Shown here: in pieces, positions 34,232 through 42,242 of the stretch
Layout of the letters: each line of letters starts with the position of its first letter
Position numbering within the stretch: the first letter of the stretch is position 1
Assembly: GCA_038325765.1 (NCBI GenBank)
Contig: JBBQJI010000005.1
Span: 62,001-126,000 of the forward strand
Source: Xiheibacterium sp038325765
GTDB taxonomy: Bacteria > Myxococcota_A > Polyangia > Nannocystales > Nannocystaceae
Length of the DNA: 64,000 nucleotides
Direction: 5' to 3'
Translations under genes and position numbers: made by a program
Notes under the pieces: generated by a model
The model's input: only the letters and a program-made list of their open reading frames with translations
Databases searched by the model: none
Told to the model about the DNA's origin: nothing

Positions 34232-35824
34232 ATGCGGATGCGGTTCGGGAACGCGCTCGCGCGACGCACATACGCCGTGCTCGGCGCGACTTCGGGTCGA
34301 TGGGCGCTGGCCGCGGCCGCCTGGGGCGCGGGGAGCTTGGGTGCGGGGGGCTGCATCCGGCTCTCGGCGTTCTCGTGCGAGTCCAGTGCCGGCTGCAACG
34401 CCACCCCTGGGGGCGTCTGCACCGTGGGCGGCCACTGCGCCTACCCCGACGCAGGCTGCGTCGACGGCCTGCGTTACGACGAGCACGCCCAAGGTGACAT
34501 CGCCGGCACGTGCGTCGGCCCCATCGACGCTGGCAGCACGACCGTCGCCGATCCCTCCGGATCGCCGACGTCGCTCGACCCCAGCGCGCCGACCACCTCG
34601 GACGCCGCCACCGACTCGGACACCTCGGCGGGCGAGTCCACCAGCGGCGCCGACACGGGTACCAGCTGCGGTGCCGCCGGAGATCCCTGTTGCGACACCG
34701 GCCCGTCGTGCGATGCCGGCCTCACGTGCCTGGGCAGCGCCTGCAGCTGCGTCGCCCAGATCGAAGCCGGTGAGCGCCACAGCTGCGCGGTGCTCTACAG
34801 CGGCGAGGTGCAGTGCTGGGGCGCCAACGATCGCGGTCAGCTCGGAGCGTCGATCGAGCCCTTCGAGTCGTCACCCACCCTCGCCCTCGCGCCGATCGTC
34901 GGCGATCCAATCCGAGAGGTCCGCGCAGTGCGGCACACCTGCGTCCGCTCCGAGCAGGGCAACGTGCGCTGCTTCGGGGCCAACGACTCGGGCCAGGTGG
35001 ACCCGCTCGTGCCGGCCCCCGCGACCCCACCGACGCCGGCCGCATGGATCCCGTCCGCCAACCGCCTGGGCAACGGCGTGTCGTTCAGCTGCGCCGCCGA
35101 TGGCGTGTCGATGGCCTGCTGGGGTGCCAACGGCTCCAGCCAGATCACCGGCGTCGATCCGGGACCCGGACCGGTGTTCAGCGGCACGGGTCCGCTGTCC
35201 TCGCTCGAGATCGGCGGCGCGTTCGGCTGCCTGATCCAGAGCAACACGCTGTCGTGTTGGGGACAGAACGACCGTGGCCAGCTGGCGATGGATCCGGTGC
35301 TCGCGCCCAGCCTTCCGGGCCCGACCCTCATGCCGATCGCCGACGTCAGCGCCGTCGCGCTCGGCCGCACCCACACGTGCGCGCTCACGGTCGCGGGCAG
35401 CGTTGCGTGTTGGGGTCGCGGCACCGAGGGTCAGATCGGCGACGGGCTCGGCATCGATCAGATCGTTCCGGTCACCATCACCCTGCCGCCCGAGGCGTCG
35501 ATGCCGATGGCGATCGAGGCCGGCGATCAGCACACCTGCGTCATCGACGATGCCGGCGCGCTGTGGTGCTGGGGCAGCAACGCCAGCGGCCAGCTCATGC
35601 TCGAGCCCGACGAGTTCGGCTTCGACGGCTACACCTTGGTGCCGGTCGCGATGGACGTCGGCGCGGTCGTCGTCGCGGTGACCGGCGGCGTGACCCACAC
35701 CTGCGTGCTCACCGACGACGCCCAGGTGCTGTGCTGGGGCACGAACGCCGAGGGGCAGATCGGCGATGGCACCACGAACTATGCCTTCGCGCCGCGGCCG
35801 GTCGCGATCGACTGCGGGGGGTGA
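34232..35824 (+). CDS. RCC1-repeat lipoprotein (copy 2)
   Basis: 530 aa. Long basic N-region and hydrophobic core (ALAAAAWGAGSLGAGGC) ending in a lipobox Cys. A Cys-rich segment (SCESSAGCNATPGGVCTVGGHCAYPDAGC) resembles that of the proteins at 48306 and 49495. Then a Ser/Thr linker and another Cys cluster (GDPCCDTGPSCDAGLTC). From about 180 there are seven RCC1 repeats (HSCAVLYSGEVQCWGANDRGQLG as an example of H-[ST]-C-x...-C-W-G). It probably forms a seven-bladed propeller on the cell surface. Both Cys-rich entry segment and propeller may be disulfide-bonded. Divergent from kinase 1; TAGGAT at 34218-34223 is eight bases upstream. Confidence 0.85.
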   Translation: MRMRFGNALARRTYAVLGATSGRWALAAAAWGAGSLGAGGCIRLSAFSCESSAGCNATPGGVCTVGGHCAYPDAGCVDGLRYDEHAQGDIAGTCVGPIDAGSTTVADPSGSPTSLDPSAPTTSDAATDSDTSAGESTSGADTGTSCGAAGDPCCDTGPSCDAGLTCLGSACSCVAQIEAGERHSCAVLYSGEVQCWGANDRGQLGASIEPFESSPTLALAPIVGDPIREVRAVRHTCVRSEQGNVRCFGANDSGQVDPLVPAPATPPTPAAWIPSANRLGNGVSFSCAADGVSMACWGANGSSQITGVDPGPGPVFSGTGPLSSLEIGGAFGCLIQSNTLSCWGQNDRGQLAMDPVLAPSLPGPTLMPIADVSAVALGRTHTCALTVAGSVACWGRGTEGQIGDGLGIDQIVPVTITLPPEASMPMAIEAGDQHTCVIDDAGALWCWGSNASGQLMLEPDEFGFDGYTLVPVAMDVGAVVVAVTGGVTHTCVLTDDAQVLCWGTNAEGQIGDGTTNYAFAPRPVAIDCGG

Positions 35825-35936
35825 CGCTCGGGCGAGCCCGTGCGCGGGGTCGCCCGAGCGATCCGTCGAGGGACGCACACGCCTGTAAGGACCGGCCCCG
35901 CCGGTGGCGTTCGGGCGGCCGACGGAGGTCCGAAGA

Positions 35937-36836
35937 ATGCTGCGCGTGATCAGACTGCTCGCCCTCGCCCTCGCCCTGGGCACCACCACCTCCGGTTGCG
36001 CCAAGCACGGTCCGACAAGCGCCCACGCGGCCCCGGCGGGCGCCCGCAACACCGAGCCCCCGCGGCTGGCGACGCGCGGCGAAGCCAGCCCAAACCCGGC
36101 GCCCGACGTCATCGCCCCGTCCGCGACACCCCACGATGCCGCCGAGTCCGACTTCGACCGGGGCGTCCGCGACGACCGCCCTGGCCTCGGCACCGAGTTC
36201 GGCGAGGAGCGCTTCAGCGCCGTCGTCGACGCCCCGTTCCACCGCGCCAGCAACATCCCCGACGCCGAGCTATCGCTGTTCTACAACGACGTCGAGGGCG
36301 TGCGGGCGGCGGCGGGTCGCTTCGCGCCGACCAGTCATGCCGGCCTCGAATCCCGCATCACCAGCGCCGACGGCCTGGTCACGATGTCGCTCGTCGACGA
36401 CTCGGGTCGCAGCTTCCCGGCCGCCCAGATCGACCACCGCCGCTACGCGATCGGCCGCGGCGGTGATGCGTACCGCATCGGCGTCGAGAACCACGGCCGC
36501 GCCCGCCTCGAGGTCGTGGTCACCGTCGACGGACTCGACGTGCTCGACGGCGACGACGGTGGATTCCACAAGCGCGGGTACATCGTCGAGCCCCTCTCCA
36601 GCGCGGTGATCGACGGCTGGCGAACCTCCGAGCGCACCGTCGCCGCGTTCCGGTTCGGCAGCATCGCCGACAGCTACGCCGACCGCACCGGCCGTTCGCG
36701 CAACATCGGTGTGATCGGAGCGGCGGTGTTCCGCGAGCGAGGATCGTTCGACCACCTCGACGTCCATCGCCGTCACGACGCCGATCCGTTCCCCGCTCGA
36801 TTCGCCCCGCCGCCGCCCCCGCGCCGTTGGCGCTGA
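35937..36836 (+). CDS. Lipoprotein of unknown function
   Basis: 299 aa. GGAGG at 35924-35928 lies 8 bases before the ATG. Signal peptide and lipobox: LLALALALGTTTSGC. After a Pro/Ala-rich linker comes a globular domain (about 75-280) with motifs LEVVVTVDGLDVLDGDDGG, YIVEPLSSAVIDGWR and FRFGSIADSYADRTGRSRNIGVIGAAVF. I have seen this G-W-x(3)-[ST]-x-x-x-A-A-F-x-F pattern in uncharacterised bacterial proteins, but no function is known. The C-terminus is Pro-rich (FAPPPPPRRWR). It starts 112 bp after the RCC1 lipoprotein on the same strand and may belong to the same unit. Confidence 0.75.
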   Translation: MLRVIRLLALALALGTTTSGCAKHGPTSAHAAPAGARNTEPPRLATRGEASPNPAPDVIAPSATPHDAAESDFDRGVRDDRPGLGTEFGEERFSAVVDAPFHRASNIPDAELSLFYNDVEGVRAAAGRFAPTSHAGLESRITSADGLVTMSLVDDSGRSFPAAQIDHRRYAIGRGGDAYRIGVENHGRARLEVVVTVDGLDVLDGDDGGFHKRGYIVEPLSSAVIDGWRTSERTVAAFRFGSIADSYADRTGRSRNIGVIGAAVFRERGSFDHLDVHRRHDADPFPARFAPPPPPRRWR

Positions 36837-36895
36837 CGCGCGCACTGCCGCATGGCGTCGCGCAGCGCCGTCGTCGACGGGCACCACAGGCACCC

Positions 36896-36925
36896 TTGCG
36901 GAGGGCGGACTGCGGACCCTACGAT
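36896..36925 (+). promoter_or_regulatory. Candidate promoter of apaG
   Basis: TTGCGG (36896-36901) and TACGAT (36920-36925) with an 18-bp spacer, ending ten bases before the GTG at 36936. Identical hexamers and spacing precede kinase 1. Confidence 0.45.
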
Positions 36926-36935
36926 CCGCGCCGCC

Positions 36936-37325
36936 GTGCCGACATCCGAATCCATCACGCGGGGAATCGAAGTGCGGGTCGAGTCGCGCTACGTGCCAGA
37001 GCAGTCCAACCCCGAGCGCGGCGGCTGGCTGTTCGCATACACGGTGCGGATCGCGAACCGCGGCGACGACACGGTGCAGCTCGTGAGTCGGCACTGGGTC
37101 ATCACCGATGCCAACGGCGAGACCGAGGAAGTCCGCGGTCCCGGGGTCGTCGGCGCCCAACCGATCCTCAAGCCGGGCGAGACGTTCGAGTACACGTCGG
37201 CGTGTCCGCTGGGCACGGCGTTCGGCACCATGCACGGCAGCTATCAGATGGTCACCGACGCCGGTGAGCCGTTCGAGGCCGAGATCGCCGCGTTCTCGCT
37301 GAGCACACCGTACGGCCTGAATTGA
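36936..37325 (+). CDS. apaG: ApaG-domain protein
   Basis: 129 aa from GTG 36936, near the 125 aa of E. coli ApaG. The family pattern is complete: VRVESRYVPEQSNPERGGWLFAYTVRIANRG (about 10-40), LVSRHWVITDANGETEEVRGPGVVGAQPILKPGETFEYTSACPL (about 48-90) and GTMHGSYQMVTDAGEPFEAEIAAFSL. ApaG has an immunoglobulin-like fold and is implicated in cobalt/magnesium resistance, with related domains in human PolDIP2 and FBXO3; its biochemical role is unsettled. The annotated start agrees with TACGAT ten bases upstream. Upstream lipoprotein stop is 99 bp away. Confidence 0.9.
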   Translation: MPTSESITRGIEVRVESRYVPEQSNPERGGWLFAYTVRIANRGDDTVQLVSRHWVITDANGETEEVRGPGVVGAQPILKPGETFEYTSACPLGTAFGTMHGSYQMVTDAGEPFEAEIAAFSLSTPYGLN

Positions 37326-37398
37326 GCAGAGCGGCGGTCGCCGGGCTGGGCCGGCCATCGCAGGCCTGCTAGGCTGATCCCCTGCGTCCGCGGCGCCC

Positions 37399-37515
37399 AT
37401 GGCCGATGCACACCAACTCGCCCCGGCTGCCGTGGGCATCGCACTCGGCGCCGCGCCCACCGTCTTCGCGGCGGGCAGGCCGCGGCCCGGCCAAAAGGCG
37501 GCGCTCGCCGCCTGA
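37399..37515 (+). other. Possible 38-codon leader ORF with a hairpin before the metallophosphoesterase
   Basis: The 200 bp between apaG and the metallophosphoesterase hold TAGGCT (37370-37375), an ATG-started 38-codon ORF ending at 37515, and a 7-bp perfect inverted repeat (aggcggc, loop gctc, gccgcct, 37496-37513) just before the next start at 37526. The encoded peptide is Ala/Pro-rich with a short hydrophobic stretch. It could be a leader peptide with an attenuator-like hairpin, or chance in GC-rich DNA. Confidence 0.25.
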
Positions 37516-37525
37516 CCAACGTCGC

Positions 37526-39067
37526 ATGCACGATCTGATCGTCGTCAGTGATCTGCACATCGGCCGGGGCAAGAACCCCGAGTCGGGGCGCTACTACGAG
37601 CTCGAGGCGTTCTTCTACGACGATGACTTCCGCCGGTTCTGCGAGTGGCTGATCTCCGACGCCCGCAGCGCCAACCGCGACTTCAAGCTGATCCTCAACG
37701 GCGACACCTTCGATCTGCTCCGCCTCGACGCGGTGCCGCTGCCCGAGGAGCTACAGGCCGATGACACAAAGCGGCGCGCGAAGCTCGAGCGCTCGACGTT
37801 CGCGCCGGTGCTCACCCCCTCGCGCGCAGCCGCCGAGCTGGCGCGGATCCTCGAGGGCCACCCACGATTTTGCGCCGCGATCGCCAAGGTCCTCGCCGCC
37901 GGCTACGACGTGGTCGTCCTGCCGGGCAACCACGACATCGAGATCCAGTGGGAGCCGGTGCAGCAGGCGATGCGCGAGGCGCTGGTCGCCAGCGGCGAGC
38001 TCGGCGACGACGAGACCTGCGCCACAGCGCTCGCGCACCTCGACTTCGCGCCGTGGTTCTACCACGAGCCCGGCCGGGTCTGGATCGAGCACGGCTGCCA
38101 GTACGATCCGGAGAACGCGTTCCGGTTCCCGCTGCGGCGGCGCCTGGTGTCGGTGCCCGACGCGGTGCACGAGGCCGAGCTCGACAACCCGCTGGGCAAT
38201 TTCTTCCAACGCTATCTGTACAACGCCTTTGGCCACATCACGTTCATCGTGCCGAGCACGAGGGCCAACGCGCGGTACCTCAAATGGTTGACGCTCAACA
38301 ACCCTGCCTTGCTGCTCGGGATCGTGCGCAGCCATTGGCGCTTCTGGTGGCAGGTGGTCAAGCGCGTGCTCAAGTACCCCGCGCGCGCCCGCGATCGTCT
38401 CGCCGACAACCACGCCCGCGAGCTCGCCGAGCTCGCAGAGGAGTCCGGTCTGGGCGAGACGCTGTTCACCATCGACAGGCTGAAGAACACCCACACCGAC
38501 CTGGTCCAGGCGATCCGTGGCTTTGGCTGGATCGCGCTCAAGACCGCCGGCGCCGCCTTGCTGGTCGGCAGCCTCGTGCTCGGCACCTGGTTCGCCGGCT
38601 ACCACGCGATCAACCAGGTCACGATGGGTTTCGTCGGCAAGGCCGCGCTGTTCCTGATGTTCAGCTTCCTGTTCTTGATGATGCTGTTGGGCGCCCTCGC
38701 CTACACGCTGCTGCGAGGCGGCGCCGCGGTGCCGCCCGAGCCGATGCGCCGCGCCGCCGCCGAGCTGTCGCGGTTGCTGCGTGTGCCGCTGGTGAGCTTC
38801 GGTCACAGCCACGACGAGGTGCTGTGGCGCAACGCCGGCGGCGGCGACAAGGGCTCGTGGTACTTCAACACCGGCACGTGGATCGCCGTGTTCACCCACG
38901 ATGTCCTGCTGCCGCGCGAGCGCGTGCAGTTCACCTTCTTGCGGGTGCGCGACTCGACCGGCGAGCTGCTGCACTGGAGCCCCGGCCGCGGTGAGCCACT
39001 GCCGGTGATCCTGCTCGACGAGGAGCGGCCGCGTCGCGAACAGGCTCGGCCCGAGACGCCGGCCTAG
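37526..39067 (+). CDS. Metallophosphoesterase with a membrane hairpin inserted in the domain
   Basis: 513 aa. The calcineurin-like motifs are DLHIG (9-13), GDTFD (near 58-62), GNHDIE (near 134) and a last G-H-[ST]-H in FGHSHDE (near 425). These would bind two metal ions. Between GNHD and GHSH about 290 residues intervene, and they include two hydrophobic helices at about 335-362 and 368-395 (LKTAGAALLVGSLVLGTWFAGY, AALFLMFSFLFLMMLLGAL). The active site must therefore be closed over a membrane-anchored insertion, or the enzyme is anchored at one face. Substrate unknown. The stop overlaps the convergent gene's stop by four bases (CTAG, 39064-39067). Confidence 0.85.
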   Translation: MHDLIVVSDLHIGRGKNPESGRYYELEAFFYDDDFRRFCEWLISDARSANRDFKLILNGDTFDLLRLDAVPLPEELQADDTKRRAKLERSTFAPVLTPSRAAAELARILEGHPRFCAAIAKVLAAGYDVVVLPGNHDIEIQWEPVQQAMREALVASGELGDDETCATALAHLDFAPWFYHEPGRVWIEHGCQYDPENAFRFPLRRRLVSVPDAVHEAELDNPLGNFFQRYLYNAFGHITFIVPSTRANARYLKWLTLNNPALLLGIVRSHWRFWWQVVKRVLKYPARARDRLADNHARELAELAEESGLGETLFTIDRLKNTHTDLVQAIRGFGWIALKTAGAALLVGSLVLGTWFAGYHAINQVTMGFVGKAALFLMFSFLFLMMLLGALAYTLLRGGAAVPPEPMRRAAAELSRLLRVPLVSFGHSHDEVLWRNAGGGDKGSWYFNTGTWIAVFTHDVLLPRERVQFTFLRVRDSTGELLHWSPGRGEPLPVILLDEERPRREQARPETPA

Positions 39068-40053
39068 CAGCCGGCGTACACATAGTCGCCGCCTTCGGGC
39101 GTCGACAGGTACAGATCCCGCAGCACGATCGAGTGGCCGGGGAACCCGCTGCAGCCGGCCTCGAAGTCGGCCTCGCCGTACTCGATCATCAGCACGCCGT
39201 CGCCGTAGACGTCGACGTAGTCGGCGCATTCGTCGTAGACGCTGCACTCCTCGGCGACGGCGAAGTCGGTGGCCATCTCGGCGGCGCGATCCAGGATCTC
39301 GGTGGAGTTCTTCTGCGCGATGGCGACGCCCGCTCCGTGCGCCGCCGCCGACAGCAGCGCCATGTAGTCCACCGCGTCGTCCTGGGTGAGGCGGCCACCC
39401 GAACGCGCGTAGGTGTCGAGATTGTCGATCTCGATCGCCTGATATCCGTCCTGCGCACACTCGGTGATCCAACCGCCGGCGATGGCCGCCAGCGCCTCGC
39501 GCTTCTGCGGGGTGCTGGTGTCGAGGAGCATCTCGTCCCAATCGGGATCGGTGACCGGCTCGCCGCCCTCATCACGCAACACCAGGTCGGGATGCTCGTC
39601 GAGCCAGAAGTCGTCCTCGCCGGGCTGGGACTGGAAGCCGTTGACGTAGCAGATGTTGTACAGGCCCATCGCCGGCGCTGCGGTGCGATCGCGCGAGACG
39701 ATCTGCACGCCGCGCGGGGGTGGATAGGCGCCGCCGAGCTGGTAGTCGAGGCCGGCATCGGGCGGCGGGAGTTGGAACGCGATCTCGCCGGTCGAACCGT
39801 CGCTGTCGCCGGCGGTGGCTGTCGTGTCGGGGGCGTCGGTCACGGACCCCGACGCATCGCCGTCCGCCGTCGTCGAGGCGATCGCGCCGTGGGTCGTCGA
39901 GCCGTAGGTCGCGGCCTGGCTCGACGCCGACGTCGCAGCGTCTTCGGTCCCGCAGCCGAGCTGCAACCACACCGACGCGCCGATGGAGAGCTCCAGGGGA
40001 GCCCGTCGCCGAGCCCCGTCTCGTCGGGATCTTCGCATTGCGGATGCTCGCAT
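39064..40053 (-). CDS. GH114-like (endo-alpha-1,4-polygalactosaminidase family) lipoprotein
   Basis: 329 aa from ATG 40053 (ATG 40038 is equally possible). The very basic N-region precedes a hydrophobic stretch and a lipobox (SVWLQLGC). After a Ser/Thr linker the GH114 domain begins near residue 90 with DYQLGGAYPPPRGVQIVSRDR; it continues through ICYVNGFQSQ, the LDTSTPQKREAL and EIDNLDTYARSGG segments and KNSTEI. This is the TIM-barrel fold of the family, whose members cleave amino-sugar polymers such as Pel-type galactosaminan. The Asp/Glu residues of DNLDTY and YGEADFEAG could be catalytic. It shares its stop codon bases (CTAG) with the convergent metallophosphoesterase gene. Confidence 0.78.
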   Translation of the reverse strand: MRASAMRRSRRDGARRRAPLELSIGASVWLQLGCGTEDAATSASSQAATYGSTTHGAIASTTADGDASGSVTDAPDTTATAGDSDGSTGEIAFQLPPPDAGLDYQLGGAYPPPRGVQIVSRDRTAAPAMGLYNICYVNGFQSQPGEDDFWLDEHPDLVLRDEGGEPVTDPDWDEMLLDTSTPQKREALAAIAGGWITECAQDGYQAIEIDNLDTYARSGGRLTQDDAVDYMALLSAAAHGAGVAIAQKNSTEILDRAAEMATDFAVAEECSVYDECADYVDVYGDGVLMIEYGEADFEAGCSGFPGHSIVLRDLYLSTPEGGDYVYAGC

Positions 40054-40076
40054 GGATTCTCGGGATCGACTGTTCC

Positions 40077-40115
40077 GCACGCCCAGATCGCACGCCCAGA
40101 TCGCACGCCCAGATC
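40077..40115. repeat. Three 13-bp tandem repeats upstream of the GH114 gene
   Basis: gcacgcccagatc is repeated three times without interruption (40077-40089, 40090-40102, 40103-40115) in the gap between the divergent GH114 and DUF4215-like genes. A second 13-bp repeat array with a different sequence lies at 31149-31201. Confidence 0.9.
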
Positions 40116-40179
40116 GCCGCGGAGGGCGTAATCTGCGGGTCGGCTGTCGGCCGCCCCGCGGATCTGCGAAGATGCCGCC

Positions 40180-41673
40180 ATGCGCCGCTACTCTCGCGTC
40201 CCGTTCGTCGTCGTGCTCCTTTCCGGCTGCCCATACGATCCCGAGTCGCCGAATTTCGAGAGCATCACGGACACGGACGACGCCTCGTCGTCAGGGAACA
40301 CCCTGGGCACGACGGTCTCGGCGAGCGACCCCGAACCGACGGCGACGACGACGGCGGCCACCGACCCCGACAGCTCGGATGGCGATCCTGGCGCGGTGTG
40401 TGGCGACGGCGAGGTCAACGGTGACGAGGTCTGCGACGACGGCACCAACGACGGCAGCTACGGCGGCTGCATACCAGGCTGCGGTGCCGAAGGCCCCTCG
40501 TGCGGCGACGGCGAGGTCAACGGCACCGAGACGTGCGACGACGGCACCAACGACGGCGGCTACGGTGGCTGTGCGGCCGACTGCGCGGCCCTGGGTCCGT
40601 ACTGTGGTGACGGCGCGCAGCAGAAGCCCGAGCTCTGCGACAACGGGGCGGCCAACGCCAACGGCAGCGGCTGCAACGTCGACTGCGTCACCTCCGGCAC
40701 AGTGGTGGGCACCTTCCTCGCCGAGGGCCTATCGTTCTGCGACGGCTCCTTCACCACCGAGCCCGTCTTCCGCGACAACGGCAATGTCCTGGTCTCGGCG
40801 TCGGGTTACTGCGACGACGACTCGGTTCTCCTCGGCGAGTTCGACAACGACGTCGAGCCCGTCCAGCAGTTCGACGACCTGCTACTGCCGGTCACTCCGC
40901 TGCGGTCCGCTACGCTGGCCGGCGACCTATGGGTGCTCGGCGCGAGCTACGATTGCACCTACGCCCTGTCGCCCGAGGGTGACCTCACCGAGGCCTGCGA
41001 CCCAGGGCGCGTCGCCGGCTCCGCTGGCCTCGCGGCCCGCGACGACGGCAGCTACATCGCCCTCGACTACGATCGCCTTGGCTCGTACCCCACGGGCAGC
41101 CCGATGGCCGGCGACGCGCCCCTTTGGGAGGTGCTGCCGCCGCCGGACGGGTTTTACACCTACGATTTCGTCGACGCGGCGCTGGGTTCGAGCGGCGCCA
41201 CGATCATCGTCGGTGACCGGCGCGCCCCCCCCACGGGTGACGCCGCCGGGTACCTCGCCCGCTACACCGCGGCAGGCAACTCCGCGGGCGACAGCACCTA
41301 CCCGAGTGTCGAGCGACTGACGCGCGTGGCAGCGGGTCCGGACGGCTCCCTCGCGGTCGCCTCGGGCTATCCCGACTACGTCCTGCTGCACCTCGACGAC
41401 AGCTTCAACGAGGACTGGTCGCAGGCCCTGCCCACCGAGTCGGACGTCGAGATCGCCATCGACTCCACCGGCGCGGTCGTGGTCGCGTACCGCGAGCTGA
41501 CCACCGGCAACGGCGTGATGCGCAAGTGGACAGCGGATGGCGCGACCGAGCTGTGGAACATCGAAGCGCCGATGATCGGCTACGGCACGCGGATGGCGAT
41601 CGGCCCCGACGATTCGATCTGGATCGCCACGGCGACCTTCGGAACGTTCGGGCTCAGCAAGATCTCGCCGTAG
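40180..41673 (+). CDS. Lipoprotein with DUF4215-like Cys-rich repeats and a propeller-like domain
   Basis: 497 aa with lipobox LLSGC. After a Ser/Thr/Asp linker there are three Cys-rich repeats of the DUF4215/Myxococcus type (CGDGEVNGDEVCDDGTNDGSYGGC and two like it, about 70-150). The rest (150-497) is a WD-like or propeller domain with repeated Gly/Asp turns (GNVLVSASGYCDDDSVLLGEFD, GSYIALDYDRLGSY, GSLAVASGYPDYVLLHLDD). No catalytic motif is seen. It is probably an exposed binding protein. It is divergent from the GH114 gene across the 13-bp repeats. Confidence 0.82.
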   Translation: MRRYSRVPFVVVLLSGCPYDPESPNFESITDTDDASSSGNTLGTTVSASDPEPTATTTAATDPDSSDGDPGAVCGDGEVNGDEVCDDGTNDGSYGGCIPGCGAEGPSCGDGEVNGTETCDDGTNDGGYGGCAADCAALGPYCGDGAQQKPELCDNGAANANGSGCNVDCVTSGTVVGTFLAEGLSFCDGSFTTEPVFRDNGNVLVSASGYCDDDSVLLGEFDNDVEPVQQFDDLLLPVTPLRSATLAGDLWVLGASYDCTYALSPEGDLTEACDPGRVAGSAGLAARDDGSYIALDYDRLGSYPTGSPMAGDAPLWEVLPPPDGFYTYDFVDAALGSSGATIIVGDRRAPPTGDAAGYLARYTAAGNSAGDSTYPSVERLTRVAAGPDGSLAVASGYPDYVLLHLDDSFNEDWSQALPTESDVEIAIDSTGAVVVAYRELTTGNGVMRKWTADGATELWNIEAPMIGYGTRMAIGPDDSIWIATATFGTFGLSKISP

Positions 41674-41767
41674 CCGCGCCGCTCCCCGTCCCGCACCCGG
41701 ACCGCCTGTCGCTGCCCCGGCCCGCTCCGGAGGTGGTGCCACGGGCTGCCGGCCGTACGAGTGCTCG

Positions 41768-42217
41768 GTGCGGACGCGAGATCACGGGACGACCGCGCCA
41801 CGGCCCACGGACTGGGCGCTGGTGCTGCTCGTCCTCGGCGGTTGTGCGTCGGAGCAGCAGGCCATCGAGGACCAGTGTCGACCCCGCGTCGAACGCATCC
41901 GCGCGGGGCTTCGCACGGCGTACACCGACCGCGAGGCGCCCGCCGACGTGGCGCCGTGGGTCGGTCCGATCTATCGTGAGTTCGTCGCGTCCTCGAACAT
42001 CGATACCCGCGCGTCGATGCTCGATGCGGCGGTGGGGCGCACGATCCACGGCTGCTACGGCCTCGCGGATGCCTTCCACGGCGCGGCGACGGCGGATGCC
42101 GGCGCGCGAAGGGCCGCGATGGCGAAGCTCGTACCGGATGCGTTGGTCTCGTGTCGATGCAGTGGCGTCGACGTCGAGTCGCTGGGATTCCTGCTGCGTC
42201 TGTCGCCTGCGCCTTGA
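41768..42217 (+). CDS. Small lipoprotein of unknown function
   Basis: 149 aa from GTG 41768. Signal peptide with lipobox (WALVLLVLGGC, Cys at about 26). The mature part is helical and charged: ERIRAGLRTAYTDREAPADVAPWVGPIYREFV, then ARRAAMAKLVPDALVSCRC. Cys at about 36 plus three near the C-terminus (GCYG, CRC) could form disulfides. No family recognised. It is followed after 25 bp by the convergent kinase 2 gene. Confidence 0.7.
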   Translation: MRTRDHGTTAPRPTDWALVLLVLGGCASEQQAIEDQCRPRVERIRAGLRTAYTDREAPADVAPWVGPIYREFVASSNIDTRASMLDAAVGRTIHGCYGLADAFHGAATADAGARRAAMAKLVPDALVSCRCSGVDVESLGFLLRLSPAP

Positions 42218-42242
42218 GCCGCGTCAGCTTCCGCGGCGGCGC

